Positions 19,811 through 25,165 of a DNA stretch of 25,165 nt are shown one piece after another (the stretch's first letter is position 1; every line of letters begins with the position of its first letter). The notes beneath the pieces are model-generated. The model ran no database searches. It saw nothing but the letters and a program-made list of their open reading frames with translations, and had not been told where the DNA came from. The stretch comes from Ophiothrix spiculata. Lineage: Eukaryota; Echinodermata; Ophiuroidea; Amphilepidida; Ophiotrichidae. Position numbers and translations under genes: made by a program. The DNA lies in NCBI GenBank assembly GCA_000969725.1, contig JXSR01S010402.1; one strand, 5' to 3'.

Positions 19811-21420
19811 CCACGGAAATTCCCCACACTTTTAGGAGAGTCACACTCGCTAGTGTTGTTAATTAACCTTCAAAGAAGACAAATCCATCGAGAAACCAAC
19901 CTTTGCTCTCCACGGTCACGGAAGTCCTCGAGATGACCCAACTATTAACCCCCTTTGAAATTGCCATTCATGATGTAGTTTTTTAGTATCAGAAGCGTGA
20001 CAGGCAACATTTTTCCGGTGGGGCAAAGCCTCTTTCCCCGATTTTCCGGCGTTTCCCGATTTTTCTGGCGTCTCATGGGTTTTTTCAGGTTTTCTTTTCC
20101 TATTTCGGCGATGCAAGATTGATTAAAGACACTTTTTAACCATTAACAAGAGAAAAAAATTCAGGCTTCACCAGTTTCGGGCTAATATTTTAAGGAAGTC
20201 TGCCCCACCTGCCTCTACCTGTTTAATTAGCCCACTATCATTCTAGTGGCTCCTCATATCATACCATACGTTACATAATTATGACACAATATAAGTACAC
20301 GGTTGCTCCGAAAGTTGGAATAAAAATACTTTTAACACTTTTTTATGTAAAGGTCAATTTATGATGAAAATATCTGGAAACCTATGTTGCTTTTGGTCAG
20401 ATTCGATAGGTAATCTTGTTGGGTATGAAATGGAACTACGAATGTGATCCATTTTCACATGTAACGGTAAAGGGGCAACAACAAAAATAGGTCAAAAACG
20501 TGATATTTAGGTCAAATCGATTGGTCAAGGTCACTTCTCTACTCAAGTTGAGTGGTCATGTGGAAAGCTTATCTGTAGTAGAGTATGCTTTAAGGGAAGC
20601 ACAAAATGATCCTTCAACGTCCCTCAATTTAAAAGGTTTTGAAGATGTCATATACCGCCAACAACAACAACAACAACAAAACACTGCCAACTTAAGCAAA
20701 TCTGATGTTCAATTCAAATTCGATTTTGACATACAATTATTAACGGGATAATTTTTTTTTTTTTTTTTTGCGCGTCAGTACAAAAATTGCAATTTTAAAA
20801 AAATATATATTCATTTTGTTTAATCACTTTTCCATGTAATTGTCTAACTTTAAAATATATATTGTATACAATCAAATTGATCCTGCCTTAAAGCATATAG
20901 TATTATATAGAGAACTTTGTTTTGTCCATAGAGTCGTAACTGAACAACCAAAGTTTTATTTTAAAAGCGTGTTTATACTTGCATGTACATAATTATTACA
21001 AAGATATATGAGGCAATTTTTTGGACGATTCAATTTTGAAATCTGTTTTCGAATTTTTTTCAAACGGCGGAATTATATTAAAGACATGATTTTCGACACA
21101 ATAGCATTTTCGTCTACATAAGTAGACCCCATTGTAGCGCGACATTGCAAGAGGGTAATGTTTGTAGGTCACTGTTCCAAAAAGCAATATGGTATTGTTT
21201 AGACATGCTTATACCACTGAAAATTATTTATAGTACACATTATGATCCTTGTATTTTTCCCGGAAACATAAAATCTCAATATCGGATTAATATTAGGATG
21301 AACCTTATTTATTAATTGTTTAACTCTAGCACGAAAAGCACTCATAGTGTAGGAGCAAAATATAATGAAATAACGTCCCGTGAGCATTTCATGAAAAAAG
21401 CATAGGCTTAGGAAGATTTT
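19811..21420. other. Long stretch without supported gene
   Basis: A 19-bp imperfect tandem (CCGATTTTTCTGGCGTCTC) lies at about 20037-20075. The open frame 20500-20751 (plus) contains a (CAA)n-encoded Gln run and has no recognisable domain. Poly(T) runs occur at about 20752-20769. Confidence 0.4.
20659..20681. repeat. (CAA)n microsatellite
   Basis: About seven CAA units. Confidence 0.85.
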
Positions 21421-21424
21421 CAAC

Positions 21425-21565
21425 ATTGGGGAGGGGGAAAAAAACTTGCGAAGCGAAGTGAGCAAAGCGAACGGAGTGCTTGCCCCCACGGCCTAGGGGC
21501 AAGCCACCGGTGGGGGTCGAGGGGGCGAAGTCCCCCGAAGCCAGAGGGCTTCTACACACTTGGAA
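21425..21565. repeat. GC-rich repeat-like island
   Basis: A G/C-rich patch in AT-rich surroundings, with GCGAAGCGAAGTGAGC, a CCCCCACGGCCTAGGGG hairpin and GGGGGCGAAGTCCCCC, a 16-bp near-palindrome. This resembles mobile-element tails found in many marine animals (recollection, not shown here). Boundaries are approximate. Confidence 0.4.
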
Positions 21566-21671
21566 CGTCAGGAGAGGCCATTTCCTTCGCACTACTTTTC
21601 CTGGGACAAGGTGCTTAATTTTAAATACCCATTGACTTTAGGACGATCGCGGTGTTAACTTCCTACCTGTA

Positions 21672-22004
21672 GATTTTGTTTATTTTTTGTCAGTCAATAG
21701 ATAAGTGTCTAAACTTCAAAATTCAGTAATACAAAATGGGGGTCACTGACCATCTCAGCGCGCTATGACGTCATAAATGATGACGTCATTTTTCTTTTAA
21801 TGAACGATAACTTGAAAACTCGAGCGTTAGATTACTTGATTTTGTTAATTTTTTTTCAGTTAATAGACAAGTGTCTAAACTTCAAAATTCAGTAATACAA
21901 AATGGGGGTCACTGACCATCTCAGCGCGCTATGACGTCATAAATGATGACGTCATTTTTCGTTAAATGAACGATAACTTGAAAACTCGAGCGTTAGATTA
22001 CTTG
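21672..22004. repeat. 166-bp tandem duplication with four CRE octamers
   Basis: Units 21672-21837 and 21838-22004 are about 95% identical. Each contains two perfect TGACGTCA sites with a 7-base spacer (21766 and 21781; 21932 and 21947), next to CAGCGCGCT. No coding frame was found. Confidence 0.9.
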
Positions 22005-22465
22005 GTGTAATTAACTTTTTTTTAATCATATTTTGACATTTCCGGTGATGAAAATTGTTTTTTAGATTTTACCCCATGTAATTTCATCTCACGCTATTTT
22101 TTTTTTCTTGATTTGACATCCACTTGACATTCACAATTGACCAGCCAAATAATAAAAAAATATGTGAAAAATCAGTATTTTGTAGTATAGGAAAACACAC
22201 GTAAAAAGTTTTATCACTGAAAGTCCGTTGTCTCGGGAGCACTCGTAGCAACTCGTTACTAATTAATTCGCGCTATTTTCGGCGCTTTCTTATTGTGTAA
22301 AGTTATTTTTGGCCCTTTTGGAAACAAATTGTTGTGGATTTAGGCCTTTTGGAAACAAACACAGATTTTTGTGTACTTGTAGACTCAACTTTTGGGGAAA
22401 ATGGCTTGGTTCCATTAAACTACTACTATAGCACTACACTATGGCACCAATAACTCAATTTTGAC

Positions 22466-22556
22466 CATTATTATGTTCTGAGCTGTCCGATTTCCAAAAA
22501 AATCGGACAGGGATATCGGACAGGATACAAAATATTAGATTTTGAACATAATAATG
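22466..22556. repeat. Nested inverted repeats
   Basis: The outer pair CATTATTATGTTC (22466-22478) and its complement (22544-22556) enclose a hairpin CTGTCCGATTT...AAATCGGACAG (22483-22510). A further ATCGGACAGG copy follows. It is MITE-like. Confidence 0.6.
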
Positions 22557-22718
22557 ATAAAATGGGATGGATTTTTTCGCATGATACTCAAAGATATTTG
22601 TCTCGCTATGAGTTTTAGAAATATCGAGCTCGACGCTGCGCGTCTCGCACGATATTTCGTAAAACTCATAGCTCGACCAATATCTTTTTGTATCATGCTC
22701 AATCCATCCAATTTTATA
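22557..22718. mobile_element. Palindromic fold-back element, about 162 bp
   Basis: The arms of about 70 bp pair with few mismatches: GGATGGATT, GCATGATAC, AAAGATATT, CTATGAGTTTTA and GAAATATCG on the left recur as complements on the right, around a CG-rich centre (GACGCTGCGCGTC). The overlapping open frames on both strands are a by-product of this symmetry. Confidence 0.7.
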
Positions 22719-22929
22719 TCAAAAGTGGATTTTGGAAACAAGCTCTTCATATATCACCCACCATAGGTTGGGTCCAGGGGTAAAAAATAGCCAAACCGGA
22801 ACCGGAAGTATGGCACCCTCAGCTATATGGCGACTGCGGAGTCAGTCTACGTCCTCTCTACTTGGCCTCTTAAAAAAACGTACGAAAAAAAAAAACGCTC
22901 GACGGGTTGTGAACAGCGCTTACGCAAAC

Positions 22930-23190
22930 TTATAGTACTTATCGTGTCTATGGGCTAAGGATGGACTAGCAGACAAGCTATTACAACAAGCACGGCTTTT
23001 GGCAAACATACCGTATTATAGTTGGGTCTGTGGGCTTAGGATGAATTCAAACTTAGCAGACAAGCATGATTACAGCAAGCACGGCTTTTGGCAAACTTAT
23101 TTACTAGTTGGATCTATGGGCTAAGTTTTAAATCAAACTAAGCATACAAGCTATTACAGAATATTAGTAAACACGGCTTTTTCACAAACT
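22930..23190. repeat. Three-copy tandem repeat, 80-85-bp unit
   Basis: Units share TGGGCTAAGGATG, AGCAGACAAGC, ATTACA, AGCACGGCTTTTGGCAAAC and GTTGGGTCT. The anchor TGGGCT(A/T)AG occurs at 22951, 23031 and 23117. The third copy is more diverged. Confidence 0.75.
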
Positions 23191-23453
23191 CTAATAACAG
23201 TGTACTTTTTCAAAATGGAGTTTCAAAAGTCCAAATTTTTTACATTAGGGGTGTTTTCAGATTTGGACACAAAATAAGTTTTCATTCAAATGTCAGGTGC
23301 GTAAGCATGAATGTTTGAATAGCCACGCAAAGGTTGCAGACGCACCCACAAGCGTCAAATAAGTTACGCAAGTGTTTTGATTGTCGCGCTTGCATAAGCA
23401 CTCGGGTTTCAAATATCGACGCGCCAGTAAGAGTACGTACTATGGTTAGACCT

Positions 23454-23754
23454 ATAGAGGGTTTGCACGTGACGTCATATCTTACTCACAACACCATTTT
23501 CATGGGCAGGCAAGCAAAAAGTCCCGTCACATTACAATCTTTTCGCAGTATCAAGACATCAGATCACAACTAATGATGACAAGAATATACAGTATATTTA
23601 TTTAGTTTAATTTTCCAGTCATGATTTGAAGTCAATCACGAGTAACAGCCAATTTTGATGTCTTGTTTACATCACAAACTATTCCGCACTCCACCAAGAT
23701 GGCGTCGAAACGGTCTGCGTGTATGGTGCGTATCGCGTCGTGCAAACCCTCTAT
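23454..23754. mobile_element. MITE-like element, 301 bp, 16-bp perfect ends
   Basis: ATAGAGGGTTTGCACG (23454-23469) and its exact complement (23739-23754). The outermost TA may be target-derived, which would fit TA-targeting elements with GAGGG ends. It contains CACGTGACGTCA near the left end and an AAGATGGCG motif near the right. The overlapping frames on both strands are not credited. Confidence 0.65.
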
Positions 23755-24289
23755 TGACGCTTTATATTGTAAGCATAAAGACATATACGCACGCACGAAC
23801 TCTTTTATACGGGGTAACATCATTAGGGTAACATGGCGGCTTTGCAACACGATAACACATAGCTATGCCTTCCTGAAAATTGTATGCGTACGAATTGATA
23901 CAACAGGATGTCCTAAGTATTACAATACCAGGTAATATGTGAATAACTATGTGAATATTTTACAAAAGTTAATCATTTACTTCATAATATCGCCTTGCAA
24001 AAGAGAGTGGTGAATGAAAGCCAGGCAGTACCAGATATAAGCAAGCACGACATGTGCTTTTTGATTGGGGTAAGCCTTGTGGTAACACCTTGGCATAGTC
24101 GAAAAAATCATACCAATGAAAAATTGTATAACGTTGAACCAATAAGGAAACCGAAAAGACGTTCTTTTATATGAGAAATCGTCACTTTTTGATATTTTTT
24201 TTCTTGAATCATTCATACCGTTATCCCTCTGAAAAACCCCCCCATCCTCCCCCAAGGCATGATGGGAAGGTGTTTATTCCTTCATTTAC
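23755..24289. other. Spacer without gene
   Basis: Two opposed open frames (23663-23935 plus and 23977-24255 minus) lack any recognisable domain. A C-rich run lies at about 24236-24253. Confidence 0.4.
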
Positions 24290-25165
24290 AGCTCATTCTC
24301 CAATAAAGTGTGCAACTTTGCCGTTCTGGTGTCGCTCATGTTCGCGTTACTTGTTCAACTTTGTTAAGCCTATTACAAATGATTTGAGTGGTTTAGTTTA
24401 TACATTAGAGTCACATTAGTAACAATTGTGAAGCTAAACATATTAGCATGCCAGTAAAGTAGATAACGATAAATCTGAAGAAGCCATACTGTTTCTGTTT
24501 CATGTGCCCCCGTTCCTAAAATATTCGAGCATATCAAACATAATGCACACTATATTACAGCCCGTAATAGGTATTGATAATGACATATAAAGTTTAATTA
24601 TATTAAGTATTTGATATGGCATAGGAGCTTTTTGAAAGCATGTCGCCAATATTGCAAACAATTACGTAATCATTTCTTAAATCAATAACAAAGTGTCAAA
24701 ATAAATGTGTTGATGGATGATTCCGCATTAGGTTTATCAAGTAAACATGAGAGTTGCATAACATATATGTTATATAGAATTATAAGTTTATAGTAACGAT
24801 TTACAAGGATATTAATATCAAAAAAACCTATGTGACGGTGACGTCGAAACAGATACGTAATGTACATTCTGCTGCCTTCTCACAAATGCAGTACACTATG
24901 AGCGAAAATACTACATCACAGTGTAGTATGTGTAAGGCTCTTAATTTAGTGTAAAAATCACATTTGTAAGAAACTTAATTTTCTCAAAAATGAGTATTAA
25001 AGAAAAGATTCAAACAGTTACGTAGCGACAGATACGTAATCTTAAAGAATAGGGAATACAATGGTTAACAAAAATCAAGTATTTTTAAACATCTTCCATG
25101 TACTGTTTCTTCTTCAGAAACCATAAGAGTTTATGATTTTGTATGTTTTTCATGAGTTATTAGTA
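24290..25165 (-). mobile_element. Family B element, second copy, cut by window end
   Basis: The reverse complement aligns with 2419-3306 through the whole stretch at roughly 80-90% identity. The terminal repeat is decayed here (AGCTCATTCTCCAATAAA at 24290-24307). The other terminus should lie about 50 bases beyond the window. It lacks a segment of about 33 bp, starting GGCGACATTGGG, that copy 1 has near 3084-3117. It holds no gene. Confidence 0.85.

Noticed and set aside
20500-20751. 83-codon frame with poly-Gln run
   Set aside because: The Gln run is only a (CAA)n microsatellite and the rest matches nothing I recognise.
22535-22766. Similar frames on both strands
   Set aside because: Explained by the palindromic fold-back element.
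18230-23190. CRISPR-like arrays
   Set aside because: Repeat periods (80-180 bp) and degenerate units without constant short repeats and unique spacers rule this out; the context is eukaryotic.

Overview
The window is eukaryotic, nuclear and animal-like. It is AT-rich, has almost no long open frames, and carries one intron-containing gene in a bed of transposon debris: inverted-repeat DNA elements, tRNA-derived SINEs with Pol III boxes, 5'-truncated non-LTR retrotransposons, minisatellites and microsatellites. Several repeat styles (tandem tRNA-like SINEs, short GC-rich islands, arrays of GGCGGCCATCTTGG-type motifs) suggest a marine invertebrate. The species or phylum cannot be fixed from sequence alone. 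There are no bacterial operons, CRISPR arrays or phage genes.

The only convincing host gene is on the minus strand at 7041-5332. Exon 1 encodes a signal peptide and two tandem eight-cysteine modules. Exon 2 encodes an aerolysin/ETX-MTX2-type beta-pore-forming domain. The introns and splice sites are clean (GTAAGT donor, TTTATCAG-type acceptor, phase 0), and the predicted product is a secreted protein of 337 residues. A possible 5' untranslated acceptor sits just upstream of the start codon, and an 845-bp inverted-repeat element begins about 150 bp upstream of exon 1.

The layout from left to right is as follows. 1-2290 is mostly featureless, with a paired CRE palindrome at 1920. 2297-3499 is a TA-type MITE split by a 940-bp element with perfect 18-bp ends and a GACA target duplication. 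3740-3850 holds small repeats and 4587-4742 a MITE. 5332-7041 is the pore-forming gene and 7201-8045 the inverted-repeat element with GTAACGTTT subterminal motifs. 8411-9415 is a minisatellite bounded by CTGCAG palindromes. 9567-9732 is one copy of a repeat whose partner, at 14501-14842, is inserted in a retrotransposon. 10174-10300 is tRNA-like. 11645-12604 is a fold-back element enclosing a second copy of the 2297-type MITE. 13214-13605 holds two tandem SINEs and 13630-14500 a truncated non-LTR retrotransposon. 15635-15754 is a MITE and 16085-16760 a decayed RTE-like retrotransposon with internal duplications. 18230-19810 is a degenerate array of about 180-bp period. 21672-22004 is a duplicated 166-bp unit with four CRE sites. 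22466-22718 contains palindromes, 22930-23190 a three-copy array and 23454-23754 a MITE. 24290-25165 is a second, inverted copy of the 940-bp element, cut by the window edge.

The genes do not form a pathway. The biology lies in the pore-forming gene, and the rest documents layered transposition, with at least three nested or interrupted insertions that can be ordered in time.
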